In this document: piece after piece, positions 1 to 6,562 of the stretch
Layout: the number at the start of each line of letters is the position of its first letter
Position numbering within the stretch: position 1 is the first letter of the stretch
Origin: an uncultured Mycoplasmatota bacterium
GTDB lineage: Bacteria; Bacillota_I; Bacilli_A; RF39; UBA660
Length of the DNA stretch: 15,286 nt
NCBI GenBank assembly: GCA_900552495.1
Contig: URZY01000015.1
Coordinates: forward strand, 1-15,286
Direction: 5' to 3'
The notes under the pieces: generated by a model
Told to the model about the DNA's origin: nothing
Database searches by the model: none
What the model saw: the letters and a program-made list of their open reading frames with translations, nothing else
Program-made: the position numbers and the translations under genes

Positions 1-28
1 TACTTCTTTAACCGTATATATTAAACTA

Positions 29-1540
29 TTATTCATTATCATTTTCCTCCTTATTATATTCATTATTAGATAACTGTTGTCTAAAAGCATAAGATTCTTC
101 TTCCGAAATTATTCCATGCCATAAATTATCTTCATCTCCAGAAAAAGGATCTGTTTCTCTTTTTCGATATTCATTTAATAATCCTTCCGCATTGTCGCGT
201 TGTTCTATAACAGTATTTAATGTTGTTTTTAAATCTTTAATTTGATTCTTTTGTAAATCAACTAAATACTTAAACTCACGCAATGATGAATCATTGTTAG
301 ACATAAACCATTTAGAATAATCAATTGCTATAGATTTAGGCCTATCCATAACTTCACCGTATGGTGCTTTAATTACTTTAACTTTTGCTTTAGTTGAGCA
401 CATTAAAGGGGAACCATAAATAGTAAATATATTATCCGATGAAGCAGCTATTGTTTGGTTAATAAATGAAAGCTTATAATTTCCATTATTCTTTACAGCA
501 GAAACTCCGTCATCTATATCTTGATGTGTACATAAAACACTACACCCATGATTAGTCCCCAACAAGTTTTTTGATTCGTCTTTAAGAAACTTATAATATT
601 GACCAATCACCGTTGGTCTAGCACTTATAAATTGCTTATTATTGTAATAAGATAAATAAGTTAGATCATCAATTATAATCAAGTCTATTCCTGAGTCAGT
701 ATTATCTAGGAAACACTTCTCCGCTTGGGCAATTAATCTTCTAAGCGAACTTATAGTAGGAATACATAAATCACTTTCATCAAATATAATTATGTTTGAA
801 GCATAACGTTCTTTAAAATCTAACACTACATTTGTAGTGAAAGTTACATTACTTTTATTATGCATACTTTCATAAGTATAATCGTTAGGAAATTTCTCAT
901 TACAATTATGTCTTGTAAGAAATCTCTTTGCTTGAATTTCTTTGCTAGTATTAATAGATAAATACATAACATTTTTATCGCGAACAACAGCATCATATGC
1001 AATATTAATTGCCCACAAACTCTTAAAAAGACTACTATCACCTACAATAGTTGTAATTGTTCCTCTTCTTATTCCTTTAGAAAAAGAATCTATATCATCA
1101 GAAATAGCTGAAATATCTATATCATCAGATTCTTTTGTAAATATATCTTCGTTAAATAAATCATAATCAATGCTAGACTTGATTCTTTTAGTGTATCCCT
1201 TTAACAATTTCTCTATAGAATCTGGGGCAAATACATCTTCGGTACTTAATGAAAATATATCTTTTACTTCAAGATATTTTCTGTCGTGTATAAATTCATC
1301 TATCTTATCATCTATTTTTAATTTTTCATAAATCTCAATGGTTGGATCAATGTTCAATATCTTTTTAAGATGTGAACCATTATATGCTTCAATATCAGCT
1401 AAACACTTATCACATATCTCTAATTCATCGTCATTTAGTACATACTCATTCTTTAATAAAACAATTACATCAGCTAGTTGCTTAATATCATTATAAGAAT
1501 TAAGTATATTTAAAAACCTAATATCATATTCTTCACTCAT
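29..1540 (-). CDS. Divergent DnaB/RecA-type (SF4) replicative helicase-like ATPase
   Basis: 503 residues from the ATG at 1540, which follows AAAGGAAGG at good spacing; an in-frame ATG seven codons upstream overlaps that ribosome site and is less likely. The core at about 150-395 follows the DnaB helicase order: a P-loop-like GDSSLFKS at 167-174, an ALN-like helix and a SINTSKE stretch at 195-201 in the place of DnaB's SLEMSKEQ, a Walker B LIIIDD at 287-292, and LCTHQ at 336-340 in the position of the DnaB sensor motif. The P-loop is degenerate: the glycine before the lysine is phenylalanine. The N-terminal 130 residues are acidic and unrecognised, and residues 415-462 look like a coiled coil. 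It is probably the DNA-unwinding ATPase of a phage or plasmid replication module, downstream in the operon of the basic protein at 1624-2658. A RecA-like ATPase with another role is the alternative. The ATPase fold is likely; the helicase role is inferred. Confidence 0.65.
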   Translation of the reverse strand: MSEEYDIRFLNILNSYNDIKQLADVIVLLKNEYVLNDDELEICDKCLADIEAYNGSHLKKILNIDPTIEIYEKLKIDDKIDEFIHDRKYLEVKDIFSLSTEDVFAPDSIEKLLKGYTKRIKSSIDYDLFNEDIFTKESDDIDISAISDDIDSFSKGIRRGTITTIVGDSSLFKSLWAINIAYDAVVRDKNVMYLSINTSKEIQAKRFLTRHNCNEKFPNDYTYESMHNKSNVTFTTNVVLDFKERYASNIIIFDESDLCIPTISSLRRLIAQAEKCFLDNTDSGIDLIIIDDLTYLSYYNNKQFISARPTVIGQYYKFLKDESKNLLGTNHGCSVLCTHQDIDDGVSAVKNNGNYKLSFINQTIAASSDNIFTIYGSPLMCSTKAKVKVIKAPYGEVMDRPKSIAIDYSKWFMSNNDSSLREFKYLVDLQKNQIKDLKTTLNTVIEQRDNAEGLLNEYRKRETDPFSGDEDNLWHGIISEEESYAFRQQLSNNEYNKEENDNE

Positions 1541-1623
1541 ATAATCCTTCCTTTCTTTCATACTCTCTTATATAGAGAAGTAAATCATTGATATTTCAGT
1601 TAAAACTGGACGTTTTTTACTCA

Positions 1624-2658
1624 TCACTTTATGTCTTCTAACTCATTTCTTAAGCAAGCATCAATATAATCTATCTTGATAATTGAGCCTTTACCCTTAA
1701 GAAAATCTTTGTAATCTGTAACCAATTCAAATATTTCAATTTTTCTTTCCTTAGTAAACTCTTCTAAAATCTTTTTCAATTCTTTATAAAATACCTTTCT
1801 TTGACGAGCCTTATTCTTCTTGTATTTTCCATAAATAATTTCAAAATAAGATTCGAAATCCATTTTAAAAGAGTACATATGATTCTCATATAATTCCATT
1901 TTTGGTGGATTTTTACGTCTGTATAGATCGTAATATAAATGCCTACCAATATCACAAGCAACAACATTGTATATAGCTTGGTTAAGCGAATAATGATAGC
2001 ATTTAGCAGGTACGCAGCAGGAATATCTTCTACTCAACCTAATAACCTCACCAAATGTACCAAAAGAATATTTAAATGAAATATTATTACTTGAACTTAG
2101 ATATGGATCATAAATAGTAAGTAATTGTTGTTCGAATTCTCTTCCTGATACACCATAATTCTTCTTGGCAGTTTTCCTAAACTTATCCTCAGTCTTAAGA
2201 TATAACCTTTTATCAATTAAACCATTAATTATATTCCTATAACTTTCAGCTGTAATATCATTAATAGTCACATCTTTATAAGAAGAAGACTTCTTTCTAT
2301 AGAATTCAATATCTTTGAAGCTAATCTCTGGTGTCATATTAGATTTAGTATTAAGATAATTACTAAATAAAATATTCATTATCAACATCTCTTTAGGCGA
2401 GAATGTTAACATCGAAATTAAAGGTTGAAACTTATTATCATTGTTATTACAACCATCTACAATTTCATCTATTGAATATTGTTCTAATATTTCATCTGGT
2501 ATTTCAGCTATTAATTGCAATTCAAACTTATATTTTTCACCAGCCCTGTTGATTAAATAATACTTATGATTAATAATTCTGTACTCAATGTACTTATAAT
2601 TGAGAAAATATAAATTGAAAATTAATTCATCAGTAACTGAAATCATATCCTTGTACAT
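1624..2658 (-). CDS. Unrecognised basic protein, possible tandem winged-helix replication initiator
   Basis: 344 residues from the ATG at 2658, chosen because AAAGGAG lies 11 bases upstream; 21 more codons are open upstream but have no better site. I do not recognise the family. Residues 85-155 read as a helical DNA-binding unit: helices, an ISFKDIEFYRK stretch, a helix starting TAESYRNIINGL, then a hairpin-like RLYLKTE. Residues 265-330 repeat a similar layout with a lysine/arginine-rich helix (YKKNKARQRKVF). Tandem winged helices of this kind occur in Rep_3/RepA-type plasmid and phage initiators, and the next gene is helicase-like, so an initiator or helicase-loading role is possible. That is inference from layout, not a motif match. 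Four cysteines (214, 215, 220, 235) lie in the middle but form no clear zinc site. The gene is separated from the helicase gene by 83 bases with no clear terminator, so the two are probably co-transcribed. Confidence 0.5.
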   Translation of the reverse strand: MYKDMISVTDELIFNLYFLNYKYIEYRIINHKYYLINRAGEKYKFELQLIAEIPDEILEQYSIDEIVDGCNNNDNKFQPLISMLTFSPKEMLIMNILFSNYLNTKSNMTPEISFKDIEFYRKKSSSYKDVTINDITAESYRNIINGLIDKRLYLKTEDKFRKTAKKNYGVSGREFEQQLLTIYDPYLSSSNNISFKYSFGTFGEVIRLSRRYSCCVPAKCYHYSLNQAIYNVVACDIGRHLYYDLYRRKNPPKMELYENHMYSFKMDFESYFEIIYGKYKKNKARQRKVFYKELKKILEEFTKERKIEIFELVTDYKDFLKGKGSIIKIDYIDACLRNELEDIK

Positions 2659-2747
2659 TGTTTCTTCATCTCCTTTATTAAGATTTGAGTGGGAAGAGAA
2701 CCATTCGGTTCTCTCAAACAACCTTTACCTCTATTGTTGTTATTCAT
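2643..2747 (-). CDS. Possible 34-residue leader or coupling peptide
   Basis: A short open frame starts with an ATG at 2747 that overlaps the stop codon of the 2740-3162 gene (ATGAATAA). It ends 16 bases inside the next gene, past its start at 2658. A purine-rich GGATGGGG lies just upstream as a possible ribosome site. The predicted peptide begins MNNNNRGKGC and matches nothing I know. The frame contains the perfect hairpin at 2695-2714. Overlap at both ends is what translational coupling or a leader peptide would look like, but a frame this short could be chance. Confidence 0.2.
   Translation of the reverse strand: MNNNNRGKGCLREPNGSLPTQILIKEMKKQCTRI
2695..2714 (-). other. Perfect 8-bp hairpin between two leftward genes
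   Basis: AGAGAACC-ATTC-GGTTCTCT forms a perfect stem of eight pairs with a four-base loop, 37 bases before the start of the 1624-2658 gene. No T-run follows on the transcribed (minus) strand, so it is not a standard terminator. It may be an RNA processing or attenuation element that sets the ratio of the two proteins. Confidence 0.5.
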
Positions 2748-3162
2748 AATATCCCCATCCTTTCAGATCACAGATTTTCTCAAAATGCTCTTTAACACTA
2801 TTAGGAAAAAAAGTTACTATTTGCTCAGATTCTATACAATACACTGGAGTAACATACGCATTTTTGTTCTCAACTACCCAAGTCTCCAATGCATAAGCAA
2901 GTTGAGAATTATCTTGAATTTGAGATAAACTCCTTATAACAAACAAGTCAAAATTATAAGCTTTTCTATAATTTACTAAGTATTCAATAAACTTATATTT
3001 CCTCTCAGACGAAAGAATATTACTTTCAAAATCTTCAGTTAAATACCAATTCGTTTCCTCTAAATATGCCTCCACCCATTCAAGATCTTCATTGAAGCAC
3101 ACAATATCAAGTGGTAATCCTTTAATGTCCTTACCAGGGACAATACATTTTTCTGGAATCAT
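2740..3162 (-). CDS. Small protein with a degenerate serine-recombinase-like N-domain
   Basis: 140 residues from the ATG at 3162, with AAAGGAGG eight bases upstream. The layout matches the catalytic domain of resolvases and large serine recombinases. A strand (residues 18-22, DIVCF) is followed by a long helix, then NWYLTEDFES and SERKYKFIEYL, corresponding to the family's W...xD..S...RP.L..ML. FDLFVIRSLSQI follows in the place of FDvvvv.kldRl.R, and then a helix and a YVTPVYCIE strand. The YxRxS catalytic motif is absent: the aligned stretch IVCFN has neither arginine nor serine, so recombination chemistry is not expected. It could be a catalytically dead relative acting as a DNA-binding or regulatory partner, or the resemblance may be coincidental. 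It is the first gene of the leftward operon and lies downstream of the repeat-rich control region. Confidence 0.4.
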   Translation of the reverse strand: MIPEKCIVPGKDIKGLPLDIVCFNEDLEWVEAYLEETNWYLTEDFESNILSSERKYKFIEYLVNYRKAYNFDLFVIRSLSQIQDNSQLAYALETWVVENKNAYVTPVYCIESEQIVTFFPNSVKEHFEKICDLKGWGYYE

Positions 3163-3186
3163 CTATGATTCCTCCTTTCTCTTACT

Positions 3187-3233
3187 AGATGAACCGAGTT
3201 GTACCTTAACTTTTGATTCATCTCTACGAGATG
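3187..3233 (-). promoter_or_regulatory. Overlapping inverted repeats in the leader of the 2740-3162 gene
   Basis: Three arms could pair in mutually exclusive ways in the leftward transcript. CATCT (3219-3223) pairs with AGATG (3229-3233) across a five-base loop. The same bases extended as TTCATCT (3217-3223) also pair with AGATGAA (3187-3193). A third five-base pair, TCTAC/GTAGA, lies over the first at about 3223-3237. The block is 25-75 bases upstream of the start codon. It could be a switchable leader or an operator. Confidence 0.35.
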
Positions 3234-3276
3234 TAGACGAAATTTTTGAACATAACGAGAAAAGCCTTATAAACAC

Positions 3277-3302
3277 TGGTTAAAATGGTATTTTGGTTAA
3301 AA
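3277..3302. repeat. Three iteron-like direct repeats
   Basis: TGGTTAAAA, TGGTATTT and TGGTTAAAA are arranged head to tail without gaps. The outer two are identical over nine bases and the middle one keeps TGGT. They lie in the divergent intergenic region, 42 bases before the rightward -10 box. They could be operator sites for the HTH protein at 3373-4074 or binding sites for a replication protein. Confidence 0.5.
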
Positions 3303-3320
3303 AATATTTTCGGTATTTCC

Positions 3321-3349
3321 TTTCACAAACGTTTTGAATATGCTATAAT
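3321..3349 (+). promoter_or_regulatory. Promoter of the HTH gene at 3373
   Basis: A perfect TATAAT at 3344-3349 is preceded by TGC, giving an extended -10. A weak -35 (TTTCAC, 3321-3326) lies 17 bases upstream. An AAACGTTT palindrome at 3328-3335 falls in the spacer and could be a repressor site. Confidence 0.65.
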
Positions 3350-3372
3350 ATTATTGAGTGGAGCTGGTGAAT

Positions 3373-4074
3373 ATGAAAAAGTTAAAACCGATAAAGTTAA
3401 GCGAATACGCGGAAGCTCTATATAGCGGTATATATCAAGGATGGTACATTGATTTATATCATAGAGATGAAATTGTATCTAAACATTCTTTTAATAGACC
3501 AAGAATTAAGAATATTTGCCAAGCTGTATTACTATTCTCAAAAGGAATGAATGTTGATGAAATTGCTAATATAATGCAATTAGAAAAAAGAACTATATAT
3601 AATTACATAGAAACATATAGAAAAGATCCTAGTTTCCTGAAAAGGCTTCCTGTAACAAACGTTTCTGATCTTCAGACCTATGTTGACTTAATTGCAGATG
3701 ACTTCAAACACACCAGAGTAAGGACATATAAAGAAGCACAGCAAAGAATAGAAGAACTTACAGGAATACATAGAGGAATAACACAAATAAGAGCATTCCT
3801 AATGAACAACTATTTTGAGAAAAACACAAAAGGCTACTTCTACCAGAGAACTTCAAACCTAATTAGAGTACAAATAAAAGAAAGAAACAAAAGAGCTGAA
3901 AGCAAAAATCCACTTAACAGTAGAGTTAAAGAAATTGAAGACTATATATACAAAATTGCAAGGGTCTGCAATTACGAACCTTCTATCGTTGCAGAAAGAG
4001 TTAAAGAGTATTTCGAGTTAAAAGAATCAAATGAAGTTATAGAAAAATGGATAGAAACAAACACTTCATTGTAG
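3373..4074 (+). CDS. HTH protein resembling the DNA-binding half of an IS630-type transposase
   Basis: 233 residues from the ATG at 3373; GGAG at 3360-3363 is at the right distance, while the upstream in-frame GTG codons fall on or before that site. Residues 40-80 form a classical helix-turn-helix (AVLLFSKGMNVDEIANIMQL, then EKRTIYNYIETYRK). Residues 98-150 look like the winged HTH found in IS630-like transposases (a helix, TRVRTYKEAQQRIEE, then TQIRAFLMNNYF). In that family a DDE catalytic domain should follow; here the last 80 residues are a lysine-rich helical tail with no D...D...E pattern. The gene is complete and has its own strong promoter, so this looks like a captured DNA-binding module used as a regulator rather than decay. 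It lies opposite the leftward replication-like operon and may bind the repeats at 3277-3302. The HTH call is firm; the target is inferred. Confidence 0.65.
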   Translation: MKKLKPIKLSEYAEALYSGIYQGWYIDLYHRDEIVSKHSFNRPRIKNICQAVLLFSKGMNVDEIANIMQLEKRTIYNYIETYRKDPSFLKRLPVTNVSDLQTYVDLIADDFKHTRVRTYKEAQQRIEELTGIHRGITQIRAFLMNNYFEKNTKGYFYQRTSNLIRVQIKERNKRAESKNPLNSRVKEIEDYIYKIARVCNYEPSIVAERVKEYFELKESNEVIEKWIETNTSL

Positions 4075-4155
4075 TAAAACTTGCTAACAAAAGTCAATAG
4101 TTATTTTAATAAAATTAATAAATAATTTAATAATTATATTAGAGCATGCTAACGC

Positions 4156-4173
4156 AGACCTATTGCTAGGTCT
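4156..4173. other. Perfect hairpin downstream of the IS110 transposase
   Basis: AGACCTA-TTGC-TAGGTCT is a perfect 7-bp stem followed on the plus strand by ATTTT. It lies 28 bases beyond the transposase stop codon. It may be a structured right-end element of the insertion sequence, or a weak terminator for the rightward gene ending at 4074. Confidence 0.5.
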
Positions 4174-4200
4174 ATTTTGAAAATGTTGAAATATAAGGAA

Positions 4201-5406
4201 TTACCAAATTTCTAGTTCTTTATATTTCTTTTTTACTAGCCCATAATATATTCTTAAAAACTTATTTAATCCTGCTATTTTTGCCACTTTTTTTGCTTTT
4301 CCTTCATTTTCTTTTTGGATGATATATTCATAGATTTCTTCACCAACTTTTTTATTACTTTTGATACATTTTACAATTTCATATCCAGTTTTTCTTAAAT
4401 ATTTATTGCCGCGTTTAGATATATGCCTAATTGTCGCCTCGAATTGTCCAGATTGATATGGAGGTGCATCTAAACCACCATAAGCAATAATAGAACCAGC
4501 ATTCTTAAATCTTCTGATATCACCAATTTCTGCAATAATTCTTGATGTTAGTTTATTTCCACAACCTTCCATTGATTTTATTGTATCATATTCAGGCAAA
4601 GTACTTGCAAGTTCATCCATTTTTGATATAATTTTATTAGTCGTATTAATTGTTAAAATTAATAGGTCAACACAACAATCAACAGATAGTTGTGAATATT
4701 CATTACTAGGATGTGGAGATACTGTATTTTTTGCTAGTTCGTAAATTTTGTTAGCTATAGTAATACCAGCGCTTCTATGTCCTAGTTTTTTTGCAATTTT
4801 ATCAACATCTTTTATAAATGAATCTTTATTCTTTTTAATAACTAAAGTTGGATGATAATATTTTTTAAAAACTGTGATTCCCAATATAAAATTATTATCA
4901 TTTAATAATGAATAATATCCTGGAAATAATAAATCACATAAATTTGATAGTTGAACTTTTTCTTTTGTTTGAACTGACATTTGTGCAGTATATTGTCTAG
5001 ATAAAAATTTTAAATCTTTATAAGTTTGACTAGAATTTTCATATTTTTTAATTCTATACCAATTATCACAACAATACTCAGCAATTTTTAATGAATCTTT
5101 ATTATCGTTTTTTACTTTTCTTAAATCACGATCTAAATATTTCTTTATTTTAAAGGCATTATCGGCACAAACAAAATAACCTTCATCTAATAAGAAATTT
5201 AGAACTGGTAAATGATAAGTTCCTGTTTCCTCCATAACAATTTTAATATCTTCTTTATGGTATTTATCAATTGTATCTTTTAATATTTTTAATCCATTTG
5301 AATCGTGATTAATTTCAAAAGGTAACTCCATAACTTCACCTGCTTGGGATATTATAGAAACTGTGCTTTTTCCTTTTGAAATATCAATTCCTACACCATA
5401 CTTCAT
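4201..5406 (-). CDS. IS110-family transposase (DEDD/serine type, bridge-RNA guided class)
   Basis: 401 residues, the normal family length, from the ATG at 5406; AAGGAAGG is suitably spaced before it, and the in-frame ATG nine codons upstream precedes that site. The N-terminal RuvC-like DEDD domain is complete: GVGIDIS (D8), IVMEETGTYH (E59/E60) and KNDNKDSLKIAEY (D101, D104), the last a variant of KTDxxDA. The middle is helical. The C-terminal Transposase_20 region begins with IKSMEGCGNKLTSRIIAEIGD (277-296), then AYGGLDAPPYQSG (308-320) and RHISKRGNKYLR (327-338). S319 in QSG corresponds to the conserved serine proposed as the nucleophile in characterised IS110 recombinases such as IS621. 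No frameshift or missing motif is seen, so the enzyme should be active. It would excise and insert the element without target duplications, guided by the RNA proposed just upstream. Confidence 0.92.
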   Translation of the reverse strand: MKYGVGIDISKGKSTVSIISQAGEVMELPFEINHDSNGLKILKDTIDKYHKEDIKIVMEETGTYHLPVLNFLLDEGYFVCADNAFKIKKYLDRDLRKVKNDNKDSLKIAEYCCDNWYRIKKYENSSQTYKDLKFLSRQYTAQMSVQTKEKVQLSNLCDLLFPGYYSLLNDNNFILGITVFKKYYHPTLVIKKNKDSFIKDVDKIAKKLGHRSAGITIANKIYELAKNTVSPHPSNEYSQLSVDCCVDLLILTINTTNKIISKMDELASTLPEYDTIKSMEGCGNKLTSRIIAEIGDIRRFKNAGSIIAYGGLDAPPYQSGQFEATIRHISKRGNKYLRKTGYEIVKCIKSNKKVGEEIYEYIIQKENEGKAKKVAKIAGLNKFLRIYYGLVKKKYKELEIW

Positions 5407-5434
5407 TTTACATTTTCCTTCCTTTTTATTCATA

Positions 5435-5594
5435 TATTATGACTGGTTCCAACGCATCCACATACTCTCATTTTGGTTCGTTACACGAGTATTATTTCAG
5501 ACTCAACTTGCTTAATCGAATACATTATGTGAAGGTTGGTTAACTGTTTTGTTCCCGAGAACTTTATCTCATTCGTGCCCTCGTTAACCAATCA
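5435..5594 (-). ncRNA. Candidate bridge RNA of the IS110 element
   Basis: The transcript would start near 5594 from the promoter at 5600-5628 and run toward the transposase gene. The first unit is a stem, TTGGTTAAC (5583-5591) with GTTAACCAA (5536-5544). It extends by GTGA/TCAC past a 3-base bulge and is capped by GTTC-TCGG-GAAC (5551-5562). A wide asymmetric internal loop lies between stem and cap, about 20 bases on one side and 6 on the other. A second stem, ATACTC (5487-5492) with GAGTAT (5462-5467), encloses another unpaired stretch. Two stem-loops with large internal loops are the known plan of bridge RNAs, whose loops pair with target and donor DNA. Which loop does which was not determined, and the 3' end is a guess. 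Confidence 0.6.
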
Positions 5595-5599
5595 CTTCA

Positions 5600-5628
5600 A
5601 TCATAATATAAAATAGTGTAATGTTCAA
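5600..5628 (-). promoter_or_regulatory. Promoter of the candidate bridge RNA
   Basis: TTGAAC (-35, 5623-5628) and TATGAT (-10, 5600-5605) are separated by 17 bases on the minus strand. The predicted start near 5594 falls at the first base of the long stem, as expected for a structured RNA. The transposase may be translated from the same transcript. Confidence 0.6.
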
Positions 5629-5656
5629 TCTTGTTAAAAGATTTACTTATTACACT
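5615..5656 (-). other. Two-part stem-loop at the left end of the IS110 element
   Basis: AGTGTAAT (5649-5656) pairs with ATTACACT (5615-5622). Within it AATCTT pairs with AAGATT around a TTAAC loop. It overlaps the -35 box of the bridge RNA promoter. It may be a transposase recognition structure near the element end, or may block read-through into the element. Confidence 0.45.
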
Positions 5657-5715
5657 TTTATAGTACCAAACGTGTCCCCTTAATATTTAAATACCGGACA
5701 TAATTATTACAATGA

Positions 5716-5741
5716 AAAAGAGGCATCAAAATGCCTCTTTT
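5716..5741 (-). terminator. Terminator of the serine recombinase gene
   Basis: AAAAGAGGCAT (5716-5726) and ATGCCTCTTTT (5731-5741) form a perfect 11-bp stem with a four-base loop, ending in five Ts on the minus strand. The recombinase stop codon lies at the base of the stem. Confidence 0.9.
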
Positions 5742-6339
5742 AACTTTCTCTTAATACCTTCAGATACCTATAACCTGTATTGCGACTAATAACACACAAC
5801 CTACAAAACTCAGTAAAGTTAATCCTATTTTCAATATAGTCTATATAATACTTTGCAACATCAGGGTTCTTATTATATATCCTTTGTCTAGTAAGTTTAG
5901 GTTGTCCACCAACACGTCCCTCACTTCTAGCAGCTCTAAGACCATCTTTAACGCTTTCAACAATCATTAACCTCATAATCTCACTTACCATCGAAAGCAT
6001 CAGTAATTGTCCTTGCATAAGCGCTGAAAGCTCTCCACGACAATCCACCTCGAAATCTCCAAGAACTAACTTAATCTTCTTCTCTTTAGCAAGATCAATC
6101 AAAGTAATAAAATGTTTAAGTGAACGAGTAAGACGATCAATAGAAGAACAATAAATTGTATCTCCTTCCTTTATTATATTTAGAAGCTTATTAAGCTCTG
6201 GACGACTATCCTTAGAACCAGATATATATTCCTTAAACATATTTTCAGGTCTAACTCCATGAGCTTCACCAAACTTGATTTGGCGTAACAAATTCTGTCT
6301 TTCTTCATTAGTAGAACATCTAGCGTATAAATAATCCAT
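5740..6339 (-). CDS. Small serine recombinase (resolvase/invertase family)
   Basis: 199 residues, the usual length, from the ATG at 6339; GAGAGG lies about ten bases upstream. An open frame continues to 6471, but its translation is outside the family's start. The catalytic domain shows YARCST (R7, S9 nucleophile), ISGSKDSRPEL (R46), GDTIYCSSIDRLTRS (D68, R69, R72), and the E-helix stretch MLSMVSEIMRLMIVESVKDGL (about 114-134). RSEGRVGGQP follows, then a C-terminal helix-turn-helix at about 170-195 (INFTEFCRLCVISRNTGYRYLK). All expected catalytic residues are present. Such enzymes resolve dimers or cointegrates or invert segments at paired sites, and the direct repeats and palindrome at 6459-6517 could be the recombination site. 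The neighbouring IS110 element does not use this enzyme. Resolution versus inversion cannot be told from sequence. Confidence 0.9.
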   Translation of the reverse strand: MDYLYARCSTNEERQNLLRQIKFGEAHGVRPENMFKEYISGSKDSRPELNKLLNIIKEGDTIYCSSIDRLTRSLKHFITLIDLAKEKKIKLVLGDFEVDCRGELSALMQGQLLMLSMVSEIMRLMIVESVKDGLRAARSEGRVGGQPKLTRQRIYNKNPDVAKYYIDYIENRINFTEFCRLCVISRNTGYRYLKVLRES

Positions 6340-6458
6340 AATTACCATTCCTCTCTGTCCCAAGAAACCTACTTGAAATAAATGGAACATTTTGACGCTA
6401 AAATCAGCTAAAAAACGAACTAAATTAGCATCAAAAACTTGTACCCACTTAACAAATG

Positions 6459-6517
6459 TTTCTCGTGACAATTTTTTAATAACGTATTAAAAAGTAAAAA
6501 TCAACAATTTTCTCGTG
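6459..6517. repeat. Direct repeats flanking a palindrome upstream of the recombinase
   Basis: TTTCTCGTG occurs at 6459-6467 and again at 6509-6517, exactly 50 bases apart. Both copies are preceded by ACAA-rich sequence. Midway lies a perfect inverted repeat, TTTTTAATA-ACG-TATTAAAAA (6473-6493). The second copy overlaps the extended -10 of the nuclease promoter. It may be a res-like site bound by the recombinase, or an operator for the divergent genes. Confidence 0.5.
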
Positions 6518-6524
6518 TTATAAT
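6516..6524 (+). promoter_or_regulatory. Extended -10 promoter of the nuclease genes
   Basis: TG-T-TATAAT (6516-6524) is a consensus extended -10 element, 38 bases before the ATG at 6563. No good -35 box is visible, which is acceptable for this class. It probably drives both rightward nuclease genes. Confidence 0.6.
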
Positions 6525-6562
6525 ATTATTAATAAATATTTCTGCTTTATGGGAGGTTGAGT

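Larger units (their letters stand above)
4141..5660 (-). mobile_element. IS110-family insertion sequence, ends approximate
   Basis: An intact IS110-type transposase is flanked by a short downstream non-coding part and a long structured upstream part. A long 5' non-coding part is typical of the IS110 group; IS1111 members carry it downstream. No terminal inverted repeats or target duplications are visible, as usual for the family. The true ends are not resolved and may lie anywhere in about 4075-4160 and 5650-5715. The given limits run from just outside the 3' hairpin to the outermost 5' stem-loop. Confidence 0.75.

Noticed and set aside
3326..3670. AAACGTTT copies at 3328 and 3658 as paired operators
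   Set aside because: One copy lies in the promoter spacer but the other is inside the coding sequence; an 8-base AT-rich palindrome is expected by chance in this composition.
5660..5715. TGTCC/GGACA inverted repeat (5672-5676 and 5696-5700) as an end of the IS110 element
   Set aside because: Five bases with a 19-base gap is weak, and IS110 elements generally lack terminal inverted repeats. No matching copy was found near 4075-4160.
6340..6471. N-terminal extension of the serine recombinase to 6471
   Set aside because: The extension has no resemblance to the family; the ATG at 6339 has a ribosome site and gives the standard YARxS start. The open frame is upstream non-coding DNA.
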